Of a stretch of 7,926 bases of DNA, positions 1-6,647 are shown piece after piece. The notes under the pieces were generated by a model. That model was given only the letters and a program-made list of their open reading frames with translations. It did no database searches and was not told the DNA's origin. The stretch covers positions 1 to 7,926 of the forward strand of contig JAGQYU010000134.1 in NCBI GenBank assembly GCA_020435885.1, read 5' to 3'. The stretch is from Flavobacteriaceae bacterium (GTDB lineage Bacteria; Bacteroidota; Bacteroidia; Flavobacteriales; Flavobacteriaceae). A program made the position numbers and the translations under genes. The stretch's first letter is position 1. Each line of letters begins with the position of its first letter.

Positions 1-848
1 GCAACAAAATAAGGGTTTACTTTCAGAGCTTTAGAAACATTTCCTTTAGATTTATCCTTTAATCCATGATAGATTAGTAGCTGAGTAAAAAAGCTATTCA
101 GTAATGAAATGGTCATTACTAATGGGTTATTTTTTGGGTTTTGAGCAAAGTAATTGATAATTTGATTGGCTTTTACAATTTGTCGCTCTCCTACTGCTTT
201 TCGCAATTCAAAATTGTTAAAATCTTTACTGATCCCTATATTTTCTTCAATATCTTTTGCTGTGATCATGGATGATTTTGGAAGGATGAGCATCAATTTA
301 TCCAGTTCATTACTGATCTTTGAAAGGTCAGTTCCTAAAAATTCAACCAGCATCAACGACGCTTTAGGTTCTATCTGATACTCTTTTCCGGAAAGTACAC
401 GGCGAATCCAATCTCCTACTTGATTCTCATATAGTTTTTTACTTTCAAACAGTAGTCCGTTCTTTTCAACTTGCTTGTATAGTTTTTTTCGTTTGTCTAA
501 GGTTTTGTATTTATAGCAAACGACCAAAACTGTTGTAGGTTGTGGGTTTTCTACATACGAAGTCAGGTTTTCAATAGTTCTGGAAAGTTCTTGCGCTTCT
601 TTAACAATAACCACTTGGCGTTCAGCCATCATGGGGAATCGTTTTGCGTTGGAAACAATATCCTCTACAGCAACATCTCTGCCGTACAACACCATTTGGT
701 TAAAACCTTTTTCTTCCTCAGTCAGTACATTTCCCTCAATATATTCAGCTATTTTATCAATATAATAAGGCTCTTCACCCATTAAGAAGTAAATAGGTTT
801 GATATTGCCTTGTTTAATGTCAGCAACTATTTGATTTATACGCTCCAT
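1..848 (-). CDS. holA: DNA polymerase III subunit delta, 5' portion (3' end outside window)
   Basis: Delta subunit of the clamp loader, which opens the beta sliding clamp and loads it on primed DNA in the cytoplasm. I translated the minus strand from the ATG at 848-846; the frame stays open through base 1, giving 282 complete codons. The family is usually about 330-345 residues, so some 50-60 C-terminal residues lie outside the window. Family marks are visible: an N-terminal FLMGEEPYY segment (about 21-29, the degenerate P-loop region of delta), a FPMM-ER segment (71-77) before the VVIVKEA strand, and LGTDLSKISNELDKL (171-185), typical of the AAA+ lid region. The C-terminal part has the start of the helical collar domain (about 215-282). 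It is divergent from the nuclease-like gene, 29 bases away. Two open frames on the plus strand inside it are antisense shadows. Family assignment is firm; no oddity seen in the visible part. Confidence 0.95.
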   Translation of the reverse strand, partial: MERINQIVADIKQGNIKPIYFLMGEEPYYIDKIAEYIEGNVLTEEEKGFNQMVLYGRDVAVEDIVSNAKRFPMMAERQVVIVKEAQELSRTIENLTSYVENPQPTTVLVVCYKYKTLDKRKKLYKQVEKNGLLFESKKLYENQVGDWIRRVLSGKEYQIEPKASLMLVEFLGTDLSKISNELDKLMLILPKSSMITAKDIEENIGISKDFNNFELRKAVGERQIVKANQIINYFAQNPKNNPLVMTISLLNSFFTQLLIYHGLKDKSKGNVSKALKVNPYFV

Positions 849-877
849 GAATCAGAAAAAATAATCATTTTTGTAGT
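849..877. promoter_or_regulatory. Short divergent intergenic region, possible back-to-back promoters
   Basis: Only 29 bases separate the starts of holA (leftward) and the nuclease-like gene (rightward), so promoter elements for both must lie here or reach into the coding regions. The strand toward the nuclease carries CATTTTTG at 866-873, and the strand toward holA carries TATTTTTT (856-863 read in reverse); each differs at one position from the Bacteroidota -7 element TAnnTTTG. I could not find a convincing TTG-type -33 element at the usual spacing for either. If 866-873 is real, the nuclease transcript would begin at or very near its ATG and have practically no leader. No Shine-Dalgarno sequence is present. 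Confidence 0.3.
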
Positions 878-1336
878 ATGATTGCCTTGAATTTACCACA
901 AGCCGAACTGAAGATCAAAAGTAACGAAAATAAGCAGTTTATTTTTGATATTATCCGAAAAAAATACGTGGTTCTAACCCCCGAAGAATGGGTTCGGCAA
1001 CATATTATTCACTTTTTGATCAATGTAAAAAAGTATCCTGCATCTATTATTGCCGTGGAAAAACAACTAACCATCAACAACTTGAAAAAACGTTTTGATT
1101 TATTGGTTTTTAATAAAAAGGGCTTGCCGGAAATCATTATTGAATGTAAATCCCCAACTACCGCCATTACACAGGCTACTTTTGATCAAATTGCACGGTA
1201 TAATATGGCCTTGAATGCCAATATATTGATGGTTACCAATGGTTTGGAGCATTATTTTTGTAAGTTGGATATAGAGAATAAACAATATCAATTTTTAAAA
1301 GACATTCCTCAGTACAGTAAAACTTTAAACTTTTAG
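878..1336 (+). CDS. Stand-alone HsdR N-terminal-type PD-(D/E)xK nuclease-like protein
   Basis: A 152-residue cytoplasmic protein matching the type I restriction enzyme R subunit N-terminal family (HSDR_N_2 type). What is visible: a conserved EEWVRQHIIHFLI helix (36-48), then the nuclease core with Asp74 (RFDLLVF), Glu89-Cys90-Lys91 (IIECKSP) and a FDQIARY helix holding the QxxxY motif (Gln104, Tyr108) found in RecB-like members of this fold. All expected active-site positions are present, so it could be an active DNA nuclease. It lacks the helicase/translocase part of HsdR, and no methylase or specificity gene lies in view, so it is not a restriction system by itself. The full small size is normal for the Bacteroidota homologues, often found beside holA. 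The ATG at 878 is favoured because homologues have a few residues before the LNLP segment; a TTG at 887 is an in-frame alternative. Function is unknown; a DNA repair or replication-linked role is only inference. Confidence 0.85.
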   Translation: MIALNLPQAELKIKSNENKQFIFDIIRKKYVVLTPEEWVRQHIIHFLINVKKYPASIIAVEKQLTINNLKKRFDLLVFNKKGLPEIIIECKSPTTAITQATFDQIARYNMALNANILMVTNGLEHYFCKLDIENKQYQFLKDIPQYSKTLNF

Positions 1337-1344
1337 TATGTTTG
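1337..1344 (+). promoter_or_regulatory. Candidate -7 promoter element for the glycosyltransferase gene
   Basis: TATGTTTG is an exact match to the Bacteroidota sigma-factor -7 element TAnnTTTG, and it sits directly after the stop codon of the nuclease-like gene. The start site would fall near 1350, giving a leader of about ten bases before the TTG start at 1361. I see no clear TTG -33 element at the expected distance upstream, which lowers confidence. The glycosyltransferase may also be read through from the upstream gene. Confidence 0.4.
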
Positions 1345-1360
1345 CAACCAAAATTACAGA

Positions 1361-2374
1361 TTGAAAGTAGCGGTAGTCATATTAAATTGGAATGGACGTA
1401 AATTGCTAGAGCAATTTTTACCTGCCATGATTGCATGCAGCAAAGACGATGCTGACATCTATGTAGCTGACAACAATTCACCCGATGATTCAGTTACTTT
1501 TGTAAAGGAAAATTTCCCTGAAGTTAGAATTGTTCAGAATAAAGATAATGGTGGTTATGCTAAAGGTTATAATGATGCCCTTAAACATATTGACGCTGAT
1601 ATCTATGCATTAGTTAATTCAGATATTGAAGTTACACCGGGGTGGATAAAACCTATTATTGAAGAATTTGAAAGTTCAGAAAATACAGCGGTTATCCAAC
1701 CAAAAATTTTAGACTTTAAAGACAAATCAAAATTCGAATATGCCGGCGCAGGTGGTGGTTTTATTGACTTTTTTGGATATCCATATTGCAGAGGACGTAT
1801 TTTTCAAACTTTAGAAGAAGACCAACATCAATATGATGATAACATAAATATCTTTTGGGCTTCAGGGGCTTGTTTTTTTATTCGTTCTGCTGTCTTTCAT
1901 CAATTAGGTGGTTTTGATGAACACTATTTTGCACATCAGGAAGAGATAGACCTGTGCTGGCGGGTTGAAAATGAGGGCTATAAAATACGTTATGTTGGCG
2001 GTTCAACCGTATATCATATTGGCGGCGCAACACTACATGAAGCTAACCCTAGAAAAACCTTTTTAAATTTTAGAAACAGTTTGTTTTCTGTGCTAAAAAA
2101 TGTACCGAAAAGGTATCTTTTTTTAGTACTGCTTTCCAGATTGGTATTAGATGGTATTGCCGGAATAAAATTTCTTACAGAGATGAGACCTGTGCATACA
2201 TGGGCAATTATACGTGCGCATTTTAGCTTTTACTATATGTGTCCAACAATGATAGCTAAGCGTAAAAAAATCTCGTACAAAAGAAAGAACTATCACCATA
2301 GTAAAAGTATTATTTGGCAATACTATGTGCTTGGAAGAAAGACCTTTACCAAAATTTTGGGTGAGTATATTTAG
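1361..2374 (+). CDS. Family 2 glycosyltransferase (rhamnosyltransferase-like, COG1216 type)
   Basis: A 337-residue GT-A fold glycosyltransferase that probably moves a sugar from a nucleotide-sugar donor onto an envelope polysaccharide or glycan precursor at the inner face of the cytoplasmic membrane. The start is a TTG at 1361: no ATG or GTG lies in frame between the upstream stop (1334-1336) and it, and it gives the family's classic first strand VAVVILNWNG (3-12). Further marks are ADNNSPDDS (36-44), the NSD metal-binding triad that replaces DxD (86-88), GGFDEHYF (183-190), and QEEIDLCWR (193-201) with the probable catalytic acidic residues. A hydrophobic stretch at about 252-270 and a very basic tail (300-326) suggest membrane association. 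Donor and acceptor cannot be read from the sequence, and no polysaccharide gene cluster surrounds it. Its stop codon overlaps that of the convergent DUF58 gene. Confidence 0.9.
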   Translation: MKVAVVILNWNGRKLLEQFLPAMIACSKDDADIYVADNNSPDDSVTFVKENFPEVRIVQNKDNGGYAKGYNDALKHIDADIYALVNSDIEVTPGWIKPIIEEFESSENTAVIQPKILDFKDKSKFEYAGAGGGFIDFFGYPYCRGRIFQTLEEDQHQYDDNINIFWASGACFFIRSAVFHQLGGFDEHYFAHQEEIDLCWRVENEGYKIRYVGGSTVYHIGGATLHEANPRKTFLNFRNSLFSVLKNVPKRYLFLVLLSRLVLDGIAGIKFLTEMRPVHTWAIIRAHFSFYYMCPTMIAKRKKISYKRKNYHHSKSIIWQYYVLGRKTFTKILGEYI

Positions 2375-3702
2375 ATAAAGCCTTTAGCCTTAAACTCCAA
2401 ATACTTATTGATAACATTAACCGTTAAATTCTTCGGTTTGGTTAAAATAGCATGGATACCTCTGTTTTCCAGTTCTTTAACCATTAATCGTTTTTCAAAA
2501 GCAAATTTTTCGGCAATGGTTTTATGATAAATACTTTGCAAGTCTTCAGCATTTTCATTGATGAGTTCATCTAGTTCAGTATTTTCAAAGAAAACTGTCA
2601 CTAATAAGTGTTGATTGGCAATAGCTTTAAGAAAAGGTAATTGCCTTCTAAGTGCAGAAATATGTTCAAAATTAGTATAGAGTATCAATAAACTTCTATG
2701 CTTAATTTTTCTTTTTATAGTGGCATATAGCAAACTATAATCTGAATCAGTAAATTGAGTATCAATATTATACAATGCTTCATTTATAGTATTAATATGC
2801 GTACGTTTATTGCTGGCAGCAACAATGGTATCTACTTTTTTAGAGAAAGTAAGCATACCGGCTTTGTCGTTCTTTATCAGAGCGATATTTGAGAAAGCCA
2901 AGGTAGAATTTATAGCATAATCTAGTAATTTTAGCTCTTCAAAAGGCATTTTCATAACCCTTCCTGTATCAATTATAGAGTAAATGGGTTGAGATTTTTC
3001 ATCTTGATATTGATTTACCATCAATTGTGCTCGCTTTGCGGTAGCTTTCCAGTTAATGGTTCGTACATCATCACCCATTATATAGTTTTTTATCTGCTCA
3101 AACTCTAGCGTATGCCCTATTCTGCGTATCTTTTTCAATCCAAATTCCGTAAGACGATTGCTCATTGCCAAAAATTCATACTTACGCATTTGGATATAAC
3201 TAGGATATACCTTTACCATTTGCGAAGTGTCAAAACGGTATCTTTTTGAAACAATATGCAGTGCAGATGAAACAAAAATATTAAGGCTTCCAAAATGATA
3301 TTCACCACGTTCAACAGGTCTTACTTCGTATTCAAAATTGTGATTAACAATAGATTTCATAGCTGTTTCATAGTTAAAATCACGTTTTTGGAATTGAGCA
3401 GGCAGTTCATCAATCACTTTTAGAAAAACTTCAAAAGGATAATTGTTTTTTATAGTGATAGGCACCGGGTTATCATCAGAATTTGAAAACTTTTGCGGTA
3501 ATAGTCTTCTGGCTGTAATGCCGTTTTTAAATCTGAATAAAATCAATAGATCAATAAAAAAAAGTACGGAAACAATAGTTACCAAAAGCCATGCAACTGA
3601 ATAGAGGACTTCTATCCAATAGGAAACGATGAATGTTGCAACAATAACACTTAAGTATGTAAAAAATCGCTGATGTATGTACAGGCTTTTGAATAAATTC
3701 AT
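2371..3702 (-). CDS. DUF58 membrane protein with degenerate vWA-like domain, MoxR partner
   Basis: A 443-residue membrane protein of the DUF58 family, last gene of the MoxR block. Two membrane segments lie at about 13-30 and 33-56; basic residues before the first and after the second (RFKNGITARR) place both ends in the cytoplasm. Residues 75-170 look like a beta-rich domain. The DUF58 signature follows at about 199-235: FEQIKNYIMGDDVRTINWKA, then a QYQDE end. The vWA-like part starts at YSIIDTGRVM (241-250). The metal-site motif is incomplete: Asp245 is kept, but the DxSxS serines are replaced (DTGRV), and the later strand reads LYTNF (341-345) instead of a TDG-type end. Its ATG directly abuts the MoxR stop codon (TAA then ATG, no gap), which suggests translational coupling and equal dosage. 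Family knowledge: DUF58 proteins accompany MoxR ATPases, probably as effector or adaptor; the exact role is not established. Confidence 0.92.
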   Translation of the reverse strand: MNLFKSLYIHQRFFTYLSVIVATFIVSYWIEVLYSVAWLLVTIVSVLFFIDLLILFRFKNGITARRLLPQKFSNSDDNPVPITIKNNYPFEVFLKVIDELPAQFQKRDFNYETAMKSIVNHNFEYEVRPVERGEYHFGSLNIFVSSALHIVSKRYRFDTSQMVKVYPSYIQMRKYEFLAMSNRLTEFGLKKIRRIGHTLEFEQIKNYIMGDDVRTINWKATAKRAQLMVNQYQDEKSQPIYSIIDTGRVMKMPFEELKLLDYAINSTLAFSNIALIKNDKAGMLTFSKKVDTIVAASNKRTHINTINEALYNIDTQFTDSDYSLLYATIKRKIKHRSLLILYTNFEHISALRRQLPFLKAIANQHLLVTVFFENTELDELINENAEDLQSIYHKTIAEKFAFEKRLMVKELENRGIHAILTKPKNLTVNVINKYLEFKAKGFI

Positions 3703-4707
3703 TTATCTGGGTACTTCTACGGATTGAATGATCATTTCTATGACTTTATCGGTAGTTAAGCCTTCCATTTCCCTTTCAGGTGTTAAAATAACTCGGTGTC
3801 TTAATACCGGATACACACTTTTCTTTACATCTTCAGGAATTACAAAATCTCTTCCGCTAATGGCGGCAAAGCCTTTCGCAGCCATTAAAACTGCAATACT
3901 TGCTCTTGGCGAACCGCCCAAATACAAGTGTGGGTGGTTTCTAGTCTTATTGATGATTTCTGCTATGTATCTTACAATTTTATCTTCCACCAAAATATCG
4001 AACATTTTACTTCTGAACTCAGCCAAATCTTTTTCCGAAAGCACTGATTCTATCAATGTTTGTGGCAAAGCTCCTTTTCGGTTATTATGTGATTGAATAA
4101 TAAGCACTTCTTCTTCCAGATTAGGGTAACCTACATTTATTTTAAAGATAAACCTGTCTAACTGAGCTTCCGGTAAGGCGTAAGTACCCTCCTGCTCTAT
4201 CGGGTTTTGTGTTGCCAGTACCATAAATGGCGGTTTCATTTCATACTTAGTTCCGTCAATAGTAACTTGGCGTTCTTCCATCACTTCGAACAAAGCGGCT
4301 TGTGTTTTGGCAGGAGCACGATTTATTTCATCTATCAATACCAAATTTGAAAAAATAGGCCCTTTTTTAAACTCAAAATCAGATGTTTTCATATTCAGAA
4401 CAGAAGTTCCCAATACATCAGAAGGCATTAAATCAGGTGTAAACTGAATTCTATTAAAATCAGTTGAAATAGTTTTAGCTAATAACTTAGCTGTGACTGT
4501 TTTAGCAACTCCGGGAACACCTTCAATCAGCACATGTCCGTCGGCCAATAATGCTACAAGTAATAGCTCAATAAAATCATCCTGACCAATAATTACTTTT
4601 TGTAATTGCTCTTTAATACTTTCTACGGCTTGTTTTAGTTTACTAAGATCTACCCTGTTGGTAAATTCTAAATTATCATCTTGTAGGTTTATATCTGTAT
4701 GCTCCAT
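3703..4707 (-). CDS. MoxR-type AAA+ ATPase
   Basis: A 334-residue cytoplasmic AAA+ ATPase of the MoxR family, thought to act as a hexameric chaperone that remodels partner proteins. All catalytic parts are visible: Walker A GVPGVAKT (63-70), pore/beta-hairpin region FTPDLMPSDVLGT (89-101), Walker B LVLIDEIN (122-129, Asp126 and Glu127), a second hairpin EVMEERQVTIDG (141-152), sensor 1 ATQNP (165-169), the LPEAQLDRF segment with Arg185 as likely arginine finger, and sensor 2 GGSPRAS (264-270, Arg268). The C-terminal lid is complete, ending in VILTPE and a short helix. Length is normal. It starts with ATG three bases after the DUF4350 stop and its stop touches the DUF58 ATG. The N-terminal 25 residues are acidic and poorly conserved. 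There is no Shine-Dalgarno sequence. An active enzyme is expected; the substrate is unknown. The name moxR is a family label, so I give no symbol. Confidence 0.96.
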   Translation of the reverse strand: MEHTDINLQDDNLEFTNRVDLSKLKQAVESIKEQLQKVIIGQDDFIELLLVALLADGHVLIEGVPGVAKTVTAKLLAKTISTDFNRIQFTPDLMPSDVLGTSVLNMKTSDFEFKKGPIFSNLVLIDEINRAPAKTQAALFEVMEERQVTIDGTKYEMKPPFMVLATQNPIEQEGTYALPEAQLDRFIFKINVGYPNLEEEVLIIQSHNNRKGALPQTLIESVLSEKDLAEFRSKMFDILVEDKIVRYIAEIINKTRNHPHLYLGGSPRASIAVLMAAKGFAAISGRDFVIPEDVKKSVYPVLRHRVILTPEREMEGLTTDKVIEMIIQSVEVPR

Positions 4708-4710
4708 AAT

Positions 4711-5904
4711 TTATAGTGGATTTTTGAATTCATTAATTAAATTTTCAAGTTTTGTTAATTGCTCTTCCGTAATTTGATTACTTCTATGAACAAAATCAAT
4801 ATAGTTAAATAAACTCTCTACTTTTTCGATGCTGTTTGAGCTTCTTGCGGCTACCTGCTTGTAAAAGTCAGTATCAATTTTAACGGTTGGAACGTGGAAT
4901 TTAGTTCTGATAAACTCCAGTAAATAGGTTATTTTTTGCTCAGCAATGCTCTTATGCTCAGATTTTTCATAATACATATTGGCAATGGTTCTGGTAAATG
5001 CCAATGTTTGATTTTTTAAAGGTGTAATAATAGGAATATTACGTTGTTTTCTCTTTCCTTCAAAGATTACGAACAACAATACGCCTATAAGGGTAATATA
5101 ATATGCCCAACGCAAACTCTTTGTGCTTAATAAATAGTGCATTGGCGATGAAATCGTTTTTTTACCGGTTTTGTAATAAGCATCCCATAAAATAGGTTTA
5201 GAACTATCTAAATAAGACAAAACGGAAGCTGTGTATTGCTGATTACCTTTCTTTAAGATAAAATAATTAGTAAAAGCTTCCGGAAAGGTATGAAAGTAAA
5301 AATTACCCTTCCCAAAAGATTGCTTAATAAAGTTGATGCCCTCAGCAACTCTTTCATCATTACTATTTGTATAACCCGTTTTGCCCAATGCTACAGCAGA
5401 AAGAGTATCTATTTCATAAAAAGAAGTATTAGAGAACGCTCTATCAAAACTATACTCTTTTGTTGAAAGGTTTTTGTTCATTAGTTTGAAGAAAGGCTGT
5501 TCTTCTAAAGATGTTGAAAAAATAGGTCTAACACTCACTTTTAGCGTGTCAATAGTAATTCCATGTGTAGATATAAATACATCATTACCTCTTTCAACAA
5601 ATGCCAGTAGTTCATTTAATTCCTCCTCCCCAATATTAAACCCTTCATCTATAAAAACATAAGTACCTGTTTTGGTACTATCTTGGAGATAGATGTAAGG
5701 GGGAATCTTAATATCTGTGATTTCCGTTTGAGGAAATAAATCTGCTAATTCTTCTCTAAGTACAAAAGTTCCATAAGGGATCTTATGATGCGCTGCATAA
5801 GAAGGAAACCAATTGATAGGTTTAGGCTTTACACTTTCATAGTAAATGAACAGCCCTATAAAGACCATAAAAACTATTAAATATATTTTAGCTTTTTTAT
5901 CCAA
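4711..5904 (-). CDS. DUF4350 domain membrane protein of the MoxR block
   Basis: A 397-residue protein of the DUF4350 family. A membrane anchor (about 6-22) follows a lysine-rich start, then a large periplasmic domain (about 23-264), a second membrane segment (265-281) and a cytoplasmic C-terminal part (283-397). In the periplasmic domain the segment YVFIDEGFNIGEEELNELL through GNDVFIST (82-113) has the alternating strand-helix-strand pattern of a glutamine-amidotransferase-like Rossmann fold, as suggested for this family and for GldG/IFT52-like proteins; I see no Cys-His catalytic pair. The segment after TM2 (about 290-312, PLKNQTLAFTRTIANMYYE) is typical of Bacteroidota homologues. Start: TTG at 5904, one base after the DUF4129 stop. 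No in-frame ATG exists up to the stop at 5923-5925, and the next Met (13) lies inside the anchor, so TTG is preferred. Function is unknown; it may bind a periplasmic ligand and signal across the membrane. Confidence 0.85.
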   Translation of the reverse strand: MDKKAKIYLIVFMVFIGLFIYYESVKPKPINWFPSYAAHHKIPYGTFVLREELADLFPQTEITDIKIPPYIYLQDSTKTGTYVFIDEGFNIGEEELNELLAFVERGNDVFISTHGITIDTLKVSVRPIFSTSLEEQPFFKLMNKNLSTKEYSFDRAFSNTSFYEIDTLSAVALGKTGYTNSNDERVAEGINFIKQSFGKGNFYFHTFPEAFTNYFILKKGNQQYTASVLSYLDSSKPILWDAYYKTGKKTISSPMHYLLSTKSLRWAYYITLIGVLLFVIFEGKRKQRNIPIITPLKNQTLAFTRTIANMYYEKSEHKSIAEQKITYLLEFIRTKFHVPTVKIDTDFYKQVAARSSNSIEKVESLFNYIDFVHRSNQITEEQLTKLENLINEFKNPL

Positions 5905-5905
5905 C

Positions 5906-6640
5906 CTATTTGATGAGCTTACTCAATTCGTTAAACTTGTGTTGTGCTTTTTTAAAAGCGGTTTCATCTACTTCAAAATTGCCATACCAAACAAAATCAT
6001 AGAGGTAGGTGCTTGAAATAAATTTGTTCTTTATTGCCTCTTGCTGTATTTCTTTTATATAATCCTCGTTGGTCTTTTGTTGTTCCCAGTTAATTACATT
6101 ACTATTTGATAATTTTTGAAGAATTAATAAATAATAATAACGGATAGCCAATCGATAATTTTTATCTTCAATTGCTTTATTAATAAGTGAATTAATATCT
6201 TCATTTTTAATAAGTTCCTCTTCTTCTGTTAAAGTTACTGTAGAAGTATTATTGCTGTGTCCATCAATCATATTTCTCATATTTACTTTAAGGAAGAACT
6301 TTATAATGAAGAAGAGTACCAACCCTGCAATGATGTATGGTAAAACCCTAAGAATAGCTGATAAAATGCCTGTAGCTTTTTCAACTCCAAATATCCAACT
6401 CAATATTTTTAGCAATATTCTTTTTAACCAATCCCATATTTTTTCTAATAGGGTTGGTTCACGTTTTTTCACTTCATAATTAAACTCCTTATCAGTTCTA
6501 TAATCGTTGAGATTGTCATTATTAAACTCTTTTTTCTTAATGTAAGAAGAAGTATCATAACGTACTGAAAGAGAATCTTTCTGAGCAAAAGCAACAGAAG
6601 GAATCAAAAAGATACATATGTAAAAAAAGAAGTTTTTCAA
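5906..6640 (-). CDS. Signal-peptide membrane protein with C-terminal DUF4129-type domain
   Basis: A 244-residue protein. The first 19 residues form a clean signal peptide (FFFYICIFLIPSVAFA, cleavage before Gln20). Residues 20-62 are polar and charged. Residues 64-85 (IWDWLKRILLKILSWIF) form a strongly amphipathic, Trp-rich helix likely to lie on the outer face of the cytoplasmic membrane. One membrane segment (about 97-117) is followed by basic KVNMRN, so the rest is cytoplasmic. After an acidic linker (136-150) comes the DUF4129-like helical domain: NYRLAIRYYYLLILQKL (161-177), WEQQKTNEDYI (185-195) and VWYGNFEVDE (217-226). The TTG start at 6640 is supported by the signal peptide and by the absence of any in-frame ATG before the stop at 6656-6658. 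It lies between a polytopic membrane protein and DUF4350, with gaps of 7 and 1 bases. Role unknown; DUF4129 proteins recur beside MoxR, DUF4350 and transglutaminase genes. The domain label is from recognition of the pattern and is a little less firm than that for its neighbours. Confidence 0.8.
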   Translation of the reverse strand: MKNFFFYICIFLIPSVAFAQKDSLSVRYDTSSYIKKKEFNNDNLNDYRTDKEFNYEVKKREPTLLEKIWDWLKRILLKILSWIFGVEKATGILSAILRVLPYIIAGLVLFFIIKFFLKVNMRNMIDGHSNNTSTVTLTEEEELIKNEDINSLINKAIEDKNYRLAIRYYYLLILQKLSNSNVINWEQQKTNEDYIKEIQQEAIKNKFISSTYLYDFVWYGNFEVDETAFKKAQHKFNELSKLIK

Positions 6641-6647
6641 CGTTGAG

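Noticed and set aside
166..785. Two open frames on the plus strand (166-378 and 540-785).
   Set aside because: They lie antisense to holA, whose minus-strand translation is continuous and carries conserved delta-subunit motifs; the plus-strand products show no recognisable domain.
1100..1291. Minus-strand open frame of 63 codons inside the nuclease-like gene.
   Set aside because: It lies opposite the catalytic core of the HsdR-N-type protein and has no sign of its own coding.
878..1336. A type I restriction-modification system.
   Set aside because: Only the N-terminal nuclease-like domain of HsdR is present; there is no helicase, HsdM or HsdS in the window, and the small size is the normal form of this family.
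2374..2420. A bidirectional terminator at the convergent junction.
   Set aside because: No stable hairpin followed by a T-run was found by eye on either strand around the overlapping stops; the short similar segments there are direct, not inverted, repeats.
3728..4096. Plus-strand open frame of 122 codons opposite the MoxR gene.
   Set aside because: A shadow of the highly conserved MoxR lid region on the other strand; its product has no family pattern.
2371..4707. A MoxR/vWA antiphage system or a Bat (aerotolerance) operon.
   Set aside because: There is no phosphatase, protease effector or other defence gene, no mobile-element context, and no Bat-type vWA/TPR proteins. The partners are DUF4350, DUF4129 and SpoIIM-like proteins, which point to a different, probably housekeeping, MoxR branch.
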